Source: Chryseobacterium sp. ISL-6
GTDB lineage: Bacteria; Bacteroidota; Bacteroidia; Flavobacteriales; Weeksellaceae
DNA length: 64,000 bases
NCBI RefSeq assembly: GCF_018613715.1
Contig: NZ_JAGGPT010000006.1
Span: 186,001-250,000, forward strand
Direction: 5' to 3'
Of this stretch, positions 1 to 7,190 are shown one piece after another; the first letter of the stretch is position 1; each line of letters starts with the position of its first letter. The notes under the pieces were generated by a model, which was given only the letters and a program-made list of their open reading frames with translations, made no database searches and was not told the DNA's origin. A program made the position numbers and the translations under genes.

Positions 1-315
1 GAATATATTGCAAATGATAAGAACCAATATCTAAAAGGTCCTGAATTTGCAACATCTATTGGATTGCTGATGGAAAGCTTAAAAATCAGAGATAAAAAGC
101 AAGTTAATATAGAAGAAGAGGAAATTGTTCAGGAAAAACAACAGCCAGAAACTACAACCAATTCAACTGAAGTGAATACTGTTATCCAACAGGTTTCTTC
201 GGTTCAGGAACAGGAAGTTGTAAGAGAACAGCAAGAACAAAAAAAAGCGGCAAGATTAACTTTCGGACAGTCGCTAATGGAAAAAGTAAAAAAATTCTTT
301 GAAGAAGTAGAATAA
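1..315 (+). CDS. ftsA: FtsA cell-division protein, C-terminal part only
   Basis: The window opens inside an open frame with no start codon; the frame reads from base 1 to the stop at 313-315, about 104 residues. FtsA is the actin-like ATPase that anchors FtsZ to the inner membrane. Seen here: the end of the globular domain (GPEFATSIGLL, typical of the last FtsA strand and helix), then a Gln/Glu-rich linker of about 55 residues, then a final amphipathic helix (FGQSLMEKVKKFFEEVE) of the kind that serves as the membrane-targeting sequence. ftsZ follows directly downstream, the usual dcw-cluster order, which supports the call. The 5' end lies outside the window. Confidence 0.9.
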   Translation, partial: EYIANDKNQYLKGPEFATSIGLLMESLKIRDKKQVNIEEEEIVQEKQQPETTTNSTEVNTVIQQVSSVQEQEVVREQQEQKKAARLTFGQSLMEKVKKFFEEVE

Positions 316-330
316 AGTATAAAATGATGA

Positions 331-369
331 ATGATAAGCGATACACGATTATTCCTTATCACTTATCAT
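331..369. repeat. Short imperfect inverted repeat between ftsA and ftsZ
   Basis: Arms ATGATAAGCGATA (331-343) and its near-complement at 357-369 pair at 12 of 13 positions around a 13-base loop. It lies in the ftsA-ftsZ spacer upstream of the chosen ftsZ start. It could form a hairpin in the shared transcript; a function is not evident. Confidence 0.5.
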
Positions 370-393
370 GAGTCAATTTTAAAAAATATAATT

Positions 394-2313
394 ATGGAAA
401 ATATAGGTACACAAGGGTTTTCATTTGATTTGCCAAAAGGAAATTCATCAATCATCAAAGTAATTGGTGTTGGTGGCGGTGGAAACAACGCCCTTAAACA
501 CATGTACGAGAAAGGGATTCACGGTGTTGATTTCGTGATCTGTAATACGGATGCTCAAACTTTAGATAATAACCCCGTCTCCAATAAAGTTCAGTTAGGT
601 ACTACTATTACTGAAGGACTTGGAGCAGGTGCTGATCCTGAAGTTGGAGAAAAATCAGCCATCGAAAGTATTGAAGAAATCAAGGCTGCGATGGGACAAA
701 ACACGAAGATGGTTTTCATTACTGCCGGAATGGGTGGTGGTACCGGAACGGGTGCTGCTCCCGTTATTGCTAAAGTGGCTAAAGATATGGGAATTTTAAC
801 AGTAGGTATTGTTACTGTTCCATTTAGCTTCGAAGGAAAAAGAAGACTTGAGCAGGCCGAAAATGGTCTTGAAAAATTAAGAAATAATGTTGACTCATTA
901 ATTGTCATCAATAACGATAAACTAAGACAGCAATTTGGTAACCTTGGATTTAAACAAGGATTTTCAAAAGCCGATGAAGTTTTGACCAATGCCGCGAAAG
1001 GTATGGCAGAAGTTATTACAGGTTACTTCGATGTAAACATTGACTTTAGAGATGCTAAATCTGTTCTTCAGAATTCTGGAACAGCGCTAATGTCTACAGG
1101 AACAGCTTCTGGAGACAATAAAGCAGACGAAGCAGTAAGAAAAGCCCTTGATTCCCCATTGTTGAATGACAATAAAATTACAGGTGCTAAAAATGTATTG
1201 TTGTTGATCAGAAGTGGTGCTGAAGAAGTTACTATGGATGAGATCGGTATCATCATGGATCATATCCAGAAAGAAGCAGGACATACTGCTGATATCATTT
1301 TTGGAGTTGGAGCAGATGAAGAACTGGGTGATGCAGTAAGTGTTCTTGTTATTGCTACCGGTTTTTCAAATGACGATAAAAAATTTGCAGGTCCTACTGA
1401 AAAAATCAGAATTGGTTTAAATGATAAATTAGATTCTTTCAAAACATCTCCTTTTAAAACAAGAGAAGAAAGAGAAATAGCTCCTGAACAAGGATATACT
1501 TTTGGGGGAAAGAATCTTTTCAGACTAGATGATGAAGACCAGGATAATCCTCAGTTTAAAACATCTACTGAAAAAAAAATGATTATTGAGGATGAAGACG
1601 TCAAAACAGAAATAAAATTCTCTGAGAGAGAGGAAGATACGTTAGACAGCCCTATCCAAGACTGGAGAAATGAAGCTGAAGAGGCACAGGATGCATATAG
1701 TTTATTTTCTTTCGATGAAGAGCACGATCCAAATGATTTGGAGATCCAATCTTTCTCTTTTGAAACAGAGGAAAAAAAGGAAACGCCTAGTACAAGTTCT
1801 TCTGTTCAGTCTTTTTCAGAGGAAAAATCGGTTGAATTTAGCTTCTTCGTAAACGAACCTGTCAATGAACCAAAAGCAGATTATGGGCAGCCAAAAGCAG
1901 AGTTTAATAACACAACAAATGCTGTTAGCCAAATAACTGAAGAGCCTGTTCAAAAAGTTGAAAGTTTCTTCCAGCCTGTAAAAGAAGTTCCTGCAGTTGA
2001 AGAAAAACCAGCTGTAGAAAATAAAACAGAAAGTGAAGCTCCTAAACCATCAGAAAGCGAATTCACGTTTGTGAATAAAACAATCGATCAGGAAAGAGTA
2101 GTTGAAAGAAGAAATAAATTAAAAGAATTCAATTCCCGTTATCAAAGTTTCGATAATGTGAATGAATTCGAATCTGTTCCTGCTTTCAAAAGAAAGAATA
2201 TTTCAATTGACGGAACCAACGCTTCAGATCAGAATATAAATACATATTTATCTGATAACAATGGTTCTATGCAAATCAGAGAAAACAGATTTTTAAATAA
2301 AGATGTAGACTAG
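394..2313 (+). CDS. ftsZ: Cell-division GTPase FtsZ with long C-terminal extension
   Basis: FtsZ is the tubulin-like GTPase that forms the division ring. Seen: the nucleotide-binding GVGGGGNNA at residues 25-33 and the tubulin signature GGGTGTG at 114-120, followed by the GTPase-activating domain to about residue 330. The remaining roughly 300 residues are acidic and low-complexity, much longer than the 50-70 residue tail of E. coli FtsZ. A copy of the conserved tail peptide (VPAFKRK) sits about 40 residues before the end, not at the terminus. An upstream in-frame ATG at 331 exists, but the ATG at 394 is chosen because MENIG begins the conserved domain and the intervening bases form an inverted repeat. 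It follows ftsA by 78 bases. Confidence 0.97.
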   Translation: MENIGTQGFSFDLPKGNSSIIKVIGVGGGGNNALKHMYEKGIHGVDFVICNTDAQTLDNNPVSNKVQLGTTITEGLGAGADPEVGEKSAIESIEEIKAAMGQNTKMVFITAGMGGGTGTGAAPVIAKVAKDMGILTVGIVTVPFSFEGKRRLEQAENGLEKLRNNVDSLIVINNDKLRQQFGNLGFKQGFSKADEVLTNAAKGMAEVITGYFDVNIDFRDAKSVLQNSGTALMSTGTASGDNKADEAVRKALDSPLLNDNKITGAKNVLLLIRSGAEEVTMDEIGIIMDHIQKEAGHTADIIFGVGADEELGDAVSVLVIATGFSNDDKKFAGPTEKIRIGLNDKLDSFKTSPFKTREEREIAPEQGYTFGGKNLFRLDDEDQDNPQFKTSTEKKMIIEDEDVKTEIKFSEREEDTLDSPIQDWRNEAEEAQDAYSLFSFDEEHDPNDLEIQSFSFETEEKKETPSTSSSVQSFSEEKSVEFSFFVNEPVNEPKADYGQPKAEFNNTTNAVSQITEEPVQKVESFFQPVKEVPAVEEKPAVENKTESEAPKPSESEFTFVNKTIDQERVVERRNKLKEFNSRYQSFDNVNEFESVPAFKRKNISIDGTNASDQNINTYLSDNNGSMQIRENRFLNKDVD

Positions 2314-2320
2314 TTTAAAT

Positions 2321-2394
2321 GTATTGATGTAAAATGTATTAACGATTTTTACATATTTTAATCTTTACTACATTAATACATTTTACGTTAATAC
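2321..2394 (+). repeat. Long inverted repeat between ftsZ and yqeY
   Basis: Arms at 2321-2341 and 2374-2394, 21 bases each. As RNA every position pairs, with two G-U wobbles, around a 32-base loop. The element fills most of the 92-base gap and ends 11 bases before the yqeY start codon. There is no T-run after it, so a simple terminator is unlikely; an RNA-processing or stability element, or a dispersed palindromic repeat, fits better. Confidence 0.6.
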
Positions 2395-2405
2395 AAATTA
2401 AAATT

Positions 2406-2852
2406 ATGAGTTTAGAAAATATAATAAGCGAAGCCATAAAAACGGCAATGAGAGAGAAAGACAGAGTCGCTCTGGATTCTCTTCGTGCTGTAAAATCTCA
2501 AATCCAGCTTTTAAAAACCGAAGCTAGAGGAGCAGAAGTTTCAGCAGAACAGGAAATTGCCATTTTGCAAAGAATGATCAAACAGCGTAAGGACTCTTAT
2601 GAACAGTTTTCAGCTCAGGGAAGAACAGATTTAGCTGAAGTAGAAGATGCTCAGATGAAAGTAATTGAGAAGTTCTTACCTCAACAGCTTACTGCAGAAG
2701 AACTGGAAGCGGAAATTAAAAATATCATTTCAGAAACCGGAGCTGAATCTATGAAAGATCTAGGAAAGGTAATGGGAATTGCTTCAAAAACATTAGCCGG
2801 AAAATCGGATGGAAAAAGTATTTCCGAGATGGCTAAAAAGTTACTTTCATAA
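2406..2852 (+). CDS. GatB/YqeY domain-containing protein
   Basis: A 148-residue stand-alone protein of the YqeY family, related to the C-terminal tail domain of the GatB subunit of tRNA-dependent amidotransferase. Seen: an all-helical N-terminal half with RMIKQRKDSYEQF, then the linker FLPQQLTAEELEAEIK and the small helical domain ending DGKSISEMAKKLL, matching the family's length and layout. GatB tails help recognise the tRNA acceptor region; what free YqeY proteins do is not settled. It lies 92 bases downstream of ftsZ on the same strand, behind a strong RNA hairpin, and may share the ftsZ transcript. Confidence 0.9.
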   Translation: MSLENIISEAIKTAMREKDRVALDSLRAVKSQIQLLKTEARGAEVSAEQEIAILQRMIKQRKDSYEQFSAQGRTDLAEVEDAQMKVIEKFLPQQLTAEELEAEIKNIISETGAESMKDLGKVMGIASKTLAGKSDGKSISEMAKKLLS

Positions 2853-3239
2853 CAAAATTAATTCGTGTTCCGGGATATGAGCTATATGTTTAGATCCCAA
2901 AATGTGGATCACGAATCCTAAGTAAGGATATTCAACCTTTGCATATCGATTTGATTAATGAAGCCCGAAATTAATTTCGGGCTTCATTTATTGCATAAGA
3001 TGCTTAAGAATCGTCTGTAAATAACAGACTTAACTGAATGCATCTTTTATGTCGAGGGAATGACGTAAAAAATGCTTTTTCATGGTTGGTTGTTTTTAGA
3101 ATCATTTCAAAATTAATAAATATATTCTATTATACATAGCTTTTGTTTATATTTTTTCTAATATTATTAAAACATTAATATTGTGTAACTTTTTTGTATC
3201 ATCCACTTTCCCTAATACATCAATAGTTTTTATGAATTG
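2853..3239. other. Gene-free spacer with three nested stem-loops
   Basis: This stretch after yqeY holds no convincing coding frame. It contains an outer/inner stem pair (ATTCGTG 2861-2867 with CACGAAT 2910-2916, enclosing GGGAT 2872-2876 with ATCCC 2894-2898), a perfect 14-bp hairpin at 2957-2988, and another nested pair (AAGATGC 2997-3003 with GCATCTT 3040-3046, enclosing GTCTGT 3013-3018 with ACAGAC 3024-3029). From about 3090 on it is AT-rich and leads to the bacilliredoxin promoter. The run of hairpins might be a small RNA or complex 3' end. Confidence 0.4.
2957..2988. terminator. Perfect hairpin, probable terminator
   Basis: Arms 2957-2970 and 2975-2988 (14 bp, perfect) with a TTAA loop and GC-rich core GCCCG. 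It is the strongest hairpin downstream of yqeY. The following T-tract is weak. Confidence 0.6.
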
Positions 3240-3267
3240 TTGAAACATAAATAATTTTTTACCTTTG
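3240..3267 (+). promoter_or_regulatory. Bacteroidota-type promoter for the bacilliredoxin gene
   Basis: A TTG at 3240-3242 is followed after 17 bases by TACCTTTG at 3260-3267, matching the TTG-N17-20-TAnnTTTG consensus. The start codon is 23 bases further on, after an A-rich leader. Confidence 0.75.
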
Positions 3268-3290
3268 TAAAGATTTAAAAAAAACAAAAA

Positions 3291-3701
3291 ATGTATCCAA
3301 CAGACTTAGTAATGCCTATGAAGGCTGAACTTACAGATAAAGGTTTCGAAGACTTGACAACAACATCTCAGGTAGAAGAAGCATTAAAACAATCAGGAAC
3401 AACATTATTAGTAATCAATTCGGTATGTGGGTGTGCTGCAGGTGCTGCAAGACCAGGAGTTGTTTATTCTTTGACAGGAGATAAGAAACCTGATCATTTA
3501 ACAACAGTTTTTGCTGGTTTTGATACTGAAGCAGTTTCAGAAGCTAGAAAACATTTAGCTCCATTCCCCCCTAGCTCACCATGTGTAGCTCTTTTTAAAG
3601 ATGGAGAATTGGTTCATATGCTAGAAAGACATCATATTGAAGGGAATCCTGCAGGAGCAATTGCTGCAAACCTTCAGGCAGCTTATGATGAATATTGCTA
3701 G
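3291..3701 (+). CDS. BrxA/BrxB family bacilliredoxin-like protein
   Basis: A 136-residue thioredoxin-fold protein of the YphP/YqiW (BrxA/BrxB) family. In Firmicutes these reduce mixed disulphides between proteins and bacillithiol. Seen: the family start MYPTDLVMPM, the catalytic CGC motif at residues 46-48 (VINSVCGCAAGAARPG), a segment resembling the cis-Pro region (PFPPSSPCVALFKDGE), and the usual length. It has its own promoter and a terminator right after the stop, so it is a single-gene unit. Whether this organism makes bacillithiol cannot be told from the window. Confidence 0.93.
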   Translation: MYPTDLVMPMKAELTDKGFEDLTTTSQVEEALKQSGTTLLVINSVCGCAAGAARPGVVYSLTGDKKPDHLTTVFAGFDTEAVSEARKHLAPFPPSSPCVALFKDGELVHMLERHHIEGNPAGAIAANLQAAYDEYC

Positions 3702-3723
3702 AAAACAATATTTTCAGATAATC

Positions 3724-3753
3724 AACCGTTACAATATTGTAACGGTTTTTTTA
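3724..3753 (+). terminator. Rho-independent terminator of the bacilliredoxin gene
   Basis: An 11-bp perfect stem (AACCGTTACAA and its complement, 3724-3747) is followed by a T-run to about 3753. Confidence 0.85.
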
Positions 3754-3793
3754 TTTTAAGCCATAAAAAATTCTTTAAAAATCCAAATATCAT

Positions 3794-3801
3794 TATATTT
3801 G
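3794..3801 (+). promoter_or_regulatory. -7 box of the GH3 gene
   Basis: TATATTTG is a perfect TAnnTTTG match and ends only five bases before the ATG at 3807, so the message would be leaderless or nearly so. No clear TTG lies at the expected distance upstream. Confidence 0.5.
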
Positions 3802-3806
3802 TTGAA

Positions 3807-5321
3807 ATGGCAACGAAAGCACTCTTCAATACTGTAGTGAATTGGTTTATCCGTCAAAGGATAGATCAGATACAGAATTTTATGAATCATCCTATTGAGA
3901 CACAAAAGGGTATCTTGTTTTCCCAGCTGTTTCATGCCGAAGATACAGAGTATGGTAAAAAGTATGGCTTCAATTCAATTTCCAGTTACCAGGACTTTAA
4001 AAATAAGGTTCCCGTTGTTACCTATGAAGATTTTGAACCTTATATTGAGCGAGCAAGACAAGGTTATAAAGATGTAAGCTGGCCTGGTTATATTAAGCAT
4101 TTCGCTAAATCCTCAGGAACAACGAACGCTAAAAGCAAGTTCATCCCTATCTCTGCCGAAAGTCTGGAATATTGCCACATGAAAGCAGGAAAAGATATGG
4201 TATCGATTTATGCCAATAATCATCCTGAAAATCAATTGTTCACCAACAAGAATCTACGTTTAGGAGGCAGTTCTGAACTCTATGCGGATTTCAATACTAA
4301 ATTTGGGGACCTTTCTGCAATTCTTATAGATAATCTTCCTTTTTGGGTAGAGATCACGACAACGCCAAGTAAAAAGGTTTCCCTTATGTCCGAATGGGAA
4401 AGTAAACTGAAAGCCATTATCTCTGAAGTTAAGAATGAAGATGTGGGTAGTTTATTAGGCGTACCCAGTTGGATGATGGTTTTATTGCAAAGGGTACTAA
4501 AAGAAACAGATGTCCAGAATATTTCCGAACTATGGCCTAATTTAGAGGTCTTTTTTCACGGCGGAATCAGTTTTAAGCCCTACAGGGATCAATACAGTCA
4601 GATCATCGGAAAAAACATTAATTACTACGAAATTTACAATGCTTCTGAAGGCTTCTTCGGTATCCAGGACAGACCAAATAGTGATGAGATGCTCCTGATG
4701 TTGGATTATGGTATTTTCTACGAATTCATTCCGATGGATCAGTTTCACCTTGAAGACCCCTTGGTAATAAGCCTTGAAGATGTTGAAGTCGGAAAAAATT
4801 ATGCTATGGTCATTACCACCAATGGTGGATTATGGAGATATCTGATTGGGGATACTGTTGTATTTACTTCCGTTAATCCATTTAGGATAAAAGTCTCAGG
4901 AAGGACAAAACATTATATCAATGCATTTGGAGAAGAGTTAATGATCAATAATGTTGAGCTGGCTCTTACAAAAGCATGTGAGGAAACAGGAGCTGCGATA
5001 ACAGACTTCACAGGGGCTCCGGTTTTCATGAAAGAAAATGAAAGTGGTGCTCATGAGTGGATATTTGAGTTTAGCAAAAATCCGGATGATCTTGATTGCT
5101 TTATCAATGCTTTCGATGATAGCTTAAAGGCTGTAAATTCAGATTATGAAGCTAAAAGATACAATAATATCACACTGAAAAAACCTATCGTTCATATTGC
5201 CAGGCCTAATTTATTTTACTGCTGGCTGGAATCTAAAGGAAAGCTAGGTGGGCAGAATAAAGTTCCCAGACTAAGCAATGATAGGGAATACATAGATCCG
5301 CTATTAGAACTTAACAAATAA
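3807..5321 (+). CDS. GH3 auxin-responsive promoter family protein (acyl-acid-amide synthetase fold)
   Basis: A 504-residue member of the GH3 family of the adenylate-forming ANL superfamily. Plant GH3 enzymes adenylate carboxylic acids and join them to amino acids; bacterial members are common in Bacteroidota but their substrates are unknown to me. Seen: the family opening (FQDFKNKVPVVTYEDFEPYI-like at about 55-75), the ATP-binding SSGTTNAKSKFIPIS at about 105-120 (P-loop-like motif of ANL enzymes), YNASEGFFG near 280, and the hinge region with YLIGDTVVFTS. The length is normal. It is a single-gene unit between terminators, with a -7 box almost touching the start codon. Confidence 0.9.
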   Translation: MATKALFNTVVNWFIRQRIDQIQNFMNHPIETQKGILFSQLFHAEDTEYGKKYGFNSISSYQDFKNKVPVVTYEDFEPYIERARQGYKDVSWPGYIKHFAKSSGTTNAKSKFIPISAESLEYCHMKAGKDMVSIYANNHPENQLFTNKNLRLGGSSELYADFNTKFGDLSAILIDNLPFWVEITTTPSKKVSLMSEWESKLKAIISEVKNEDVGSLLGVPSWMMVLLQRVLKETDVQNISELWPNLEVFFHGGISFKPYRDQYSQIIGKNINYYEIYNASEGFFGIQDRPNSDEMLLMLDYGIFYEFIPMDQFHLEDPLVISLEDVEVGKNYAMVITTNGGLWRYLIGDTVVFTSVNPFRIKVSGRTKHYINAFGEELMINNVELALTKACEETGAAITDFTGAPVFMKENESGAHEWIFEFSKNPDDLDCFINAFDDSLKAVNSDYEAKRYNNITLKKPIVHIARPNLFYCWLESKGKLGGQNKVPRLSNDREYIDPLLELNK

Positions 5322-5349
5322 AAAAACCGCAGCTTTTACTACGGTTTTT
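5322..5349. terminator. Bidirectional terminator between convergent genes
   Basis: AAAAACCG (5322-5329) pairs with CGGTTTTT (5342-5349). The A-run on one side and T-run on the other serve both the plus-strand GH3 gene and the minus-strand lipoprotein gene. Confidence 0.8.
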
Positions 5350-5353
5350 ACTT

Positions 5354-5734
5354 TTATTTTTTCAAATCTTCTTTTAACTTTTTAGCTCCCTCTTCAACTT
5401 TTCCGGCTCCTTTTGCGGCAGCGTCTTTTACATCTTTTCCGATCTCTTTAGCTCCTGCCTTAATATCTTTTCCAGCTTCGTTAAGTTCCGTTTTTGTTTT
5501 ATGGGCTGCATTATCTATTTTGTCACCTGCAGCATCTACTTTCGCCTTTACATCTTCTTTTGCCTTATTAACCTTTGAAGTATCCACAATATCTGTAGGA
5601 GACTGTGTTACCGTAGTGCTGGTTGTAGTAACTGATCCATCTGGATTTTCAACCTGCTCAGTTTTTGTTGTTGATTTGGTACAAGAAACTACTAATCCTG
5701 CAGCCATAAGTACTGTTAAAATTTGTTTTTTCAT
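5354..5734 (-). CDS. Small Ala/Lys-rich lipoprotein with LEA/apolipoprotein-like repeats
   Basis: A 126-residue predicted lipoprotein. The start is taken at MKKQILTV because this begins a normal signal peptide; a longer frame upstream adds nine residues without one. The lipobox VVSC places the lipid-bearing Cys at residue 18. After a Thr-rich spacer (TTTSTTVTQS) come about 70 residues of amphipathic Ala/Lys/Asp/Glu repeats (KAKEDVKAKVDAAGDKID, GKDIKAGAKEIGKDVKDAA), similar to LEA group 3, YtxH or CsbD-like stress proteins. No catalytic motif is seen. It is the last gene of the minus-strand block and ends at the bidirectional terminator. The exact role is unknown. Confidence 0.75.
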   Translation of the reverse strand: MKKQILTVLMAAGLVVSCTKSTTKTEQVENPDGSVTTTSTTVTQSPTDIVDTSKVNKAKEDVKAKVDAAGDKIDNAAHKTKTELNEAGKDIKAGAKEIGKDVKDAAAKGAGKVEEGAKKLKEDLKK

Positions 5735-5791
5735 ATTGATATTTTTTAAGTGTGTATTCAAATTTATAAAAACTTTTATCCATTTTCACAT

Positions 5792-6139
5792 CTATGGAGA
5801 AGTTTTTGATGGTGGAGCTTTTTCCTTATCTGTTTGTTCCGTTTTCTTTTTCTCCTCTTCCTGCTTCTTTTTATTTTCTTTTTCCAGCTCTTCTTTAATA
5901 CGCTTTTCTTCCTTCTCAAGCTTTAAAGCTTCTTTTAAAGAATCCTGGTATTTTTGAGATGACATTCTGATCTGACGTACAATATCTACTGAAGTTGCAC
6001 CATTAGAAAAAGAGTCAATAGCTGTTGTATCATAGTGCACTTTCATATCCTGCTCAGCATCGATGTGAGCAGGTTCTCCTTTGGAGCATGAAATAAAAAA
6101 GGTGGAAAAAATGATAGCTACAAAAAATAAATTTTTCAT
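5792..6139 (-). CDS. Hypothetical lipoprotein with charged coiled-coil tail
   Basis: A 115-residue protein that I do not recognise. It begins with a lipoprotein signal peptide (MKNLFFVAIIFSTFFISCSKG, Cys at residue 18). The middle has a conserved-looking segment (VDIVRQIRMSSQKYQDSLKEA) and the last 45 residues are a Lys/Glu helix of low complexity (EKEEKRIKEELEKENKKKQ) likely to form a coiled coil, ending in a Pro/Ser-rich tail. Its start lies four bases downstream of the end of the EEP gene, so it is translated as part of the mutL-rhomboid-EEP operon. Function unknown; a periplasmic membrane-attached role is inferred from the lipobox only. Confidence 0.7.
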   Translation of the reverse strand: MKNLFFVAIIFSTFFISCSKGEPAHIDAEQDMKVHYDTTAIDSFSNGATSVDIVRQIRMSSQKYQDSLKEALKLEKEEKRIKEELEKENKKKQEEEKKKTEQTDKEKAPPSKTSP

Positions 6140-6143
6140 GGAA

Positions 6144-7118
6144 CTAATTTAATAGAAATTCCGCAATTACCGGGTAATGGTCTGATAATTTTACGGATTG
6201 ATCTATTTTAAAGCTTATAGGCCTAATATCTTTTGATGTGAAAATATAATCAATTCTTAAAGGAACTTTGTAGTCGTGAAAACTGGTAGAAACACCGTTT
6301 CCTACTGTTAAAAATGCATCATCTAAGTTCTTTCCCAAATTATAATACTCATATGAGTTTGGTACAGAGTTAAAATCCCCAGCAAGTATTACCGGATAAG
6401 GAGAGAAATCAATCGCTTTTCTTATTTTCTTTATCTGCTCTTCATGGGCTCTGAACGTTGGCGCCATATGCGAAAAAAGTTGGTGAATCTTATTTGTTCC
6501 CTTTCCTGCTCCGCTAAAACTAAACATTGATTTATCTAAGCGAAATGGTTCAAGATATACATTTACTATTCTCACTATCTTTCCATTAATATCAATATCG
6601 GCATAAAAAGAATTTCCCCGGGATTTATCTTCTATTAATTCGGCTTGTCTTACAATTCTATGTTTAGTTTTTAAAATCACTACCGGATATTTTATCATAT
6701 CCTTTCTAAGCGCTGTATTCGTGTCTTTTTCCTGAACAAGAATAATATCTGCATTCTGATCCTGAATATATTTCTTTACCTTATCCCAGCCAAATTCTCC
6801 ATATTTCACATTGAATGTCAATATCTTAACATCTCTGATAGACTTATAGTTTTCAGTTTTAGGAGAGAAATTAACCCATCGTCTGATAGGATTATAGAAA
6901 ATAAATGTACTAAGAAGGAATACGATTGCAATTTTATTTCTTTTAATGATCCATACCAGTGTCAATATAATATGTAAAATGACCAAATAAGGAAAACCAA
7001 GTGAAAGAAGATTTAAGCTACCTAGGATATTAGGAGGAACCCATGCATTAGCAAGGGTACATAATAGTAGAACAATAATTGCAATATGTGAAAACAATAA
7101 TATCTGGTTAGGCTTCAT
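6144..7118 (-). CDS. Membrane-anchored endonuclease/exonuclease/phosphatase (EEP) family protein, copy 2
   Basis: A 324-residue protein with three N-terminal membrane helices (about residues 5-28, 35-58, 62-80) and an EEP (DNase I-like) domain. Seen: the metal-binding FNVKYGEFG, DIILVQEKD with its catalytic Glu, the AGDFNSVPNS motif and the terminal SDHYPVI. EEP enzymes cleave phosphodiesters or phosphomonoesters in nucleic acids, lipids or inositol phosphates; the substrate here is unknown. The domain probably faces the periplasm. The start at 7118 is chosen because it aligns with the start of the upstream paralogue; in-frame ATGs at 7145 and 7160 are alternatives. It lies 72 bases downstream of its paralogue, which it matches along its whole length. 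Confidence 0.85.
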   Translation of the reverse strand: MKPNQILLFSHIAIIVLLLCTLANAWVPPNILGSLNLLSLGFPYLVILHIILTLVWIIKRNKIAIVFLLSTFIFYNPIRRWVNFSPKTENYKSIRDVKILTFNVKYGEFGWDKVKKYIQDQNADIILVQEKDTNTALRKDMIKYPVVILKTKHRIVRQAELIEDKSRGNSFYADIDINGKIVRIVNVYLEPFRLDKSMFSFSGAGKGTNKIHQLFSHMAPTFRAHEEQIKKIRKAIDFSPYPVILAGDFNSVPNSYEYYNLGKNLDDAFLTVGNGVSTSFHDYKVPLRIDYIFTSKDIRPISFKIDQSVKLSDHYPVIAEFLLN

Positions 7119-7190
7119 GAAAAAACGGTCTAGTCTTTTTTTCATCAAAAACCAAACCAATGTGAGAAACTTTAACGGACTTTATGATTA

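Noticed and set aside
591..1442. Minus-strand open frames inside ftsZ
   Set aside because: They are shadows of a strongly conserved gene and have no family resemblance or promoter.
5520..5957. Plus-strand frame of 145 codons across two lipoprotein genes
   Set aside because: Its Ser/Phe-rich composition mirrors the Lys/Glu-rich genes on the other strand, which have signal peptides and lipoboxes.
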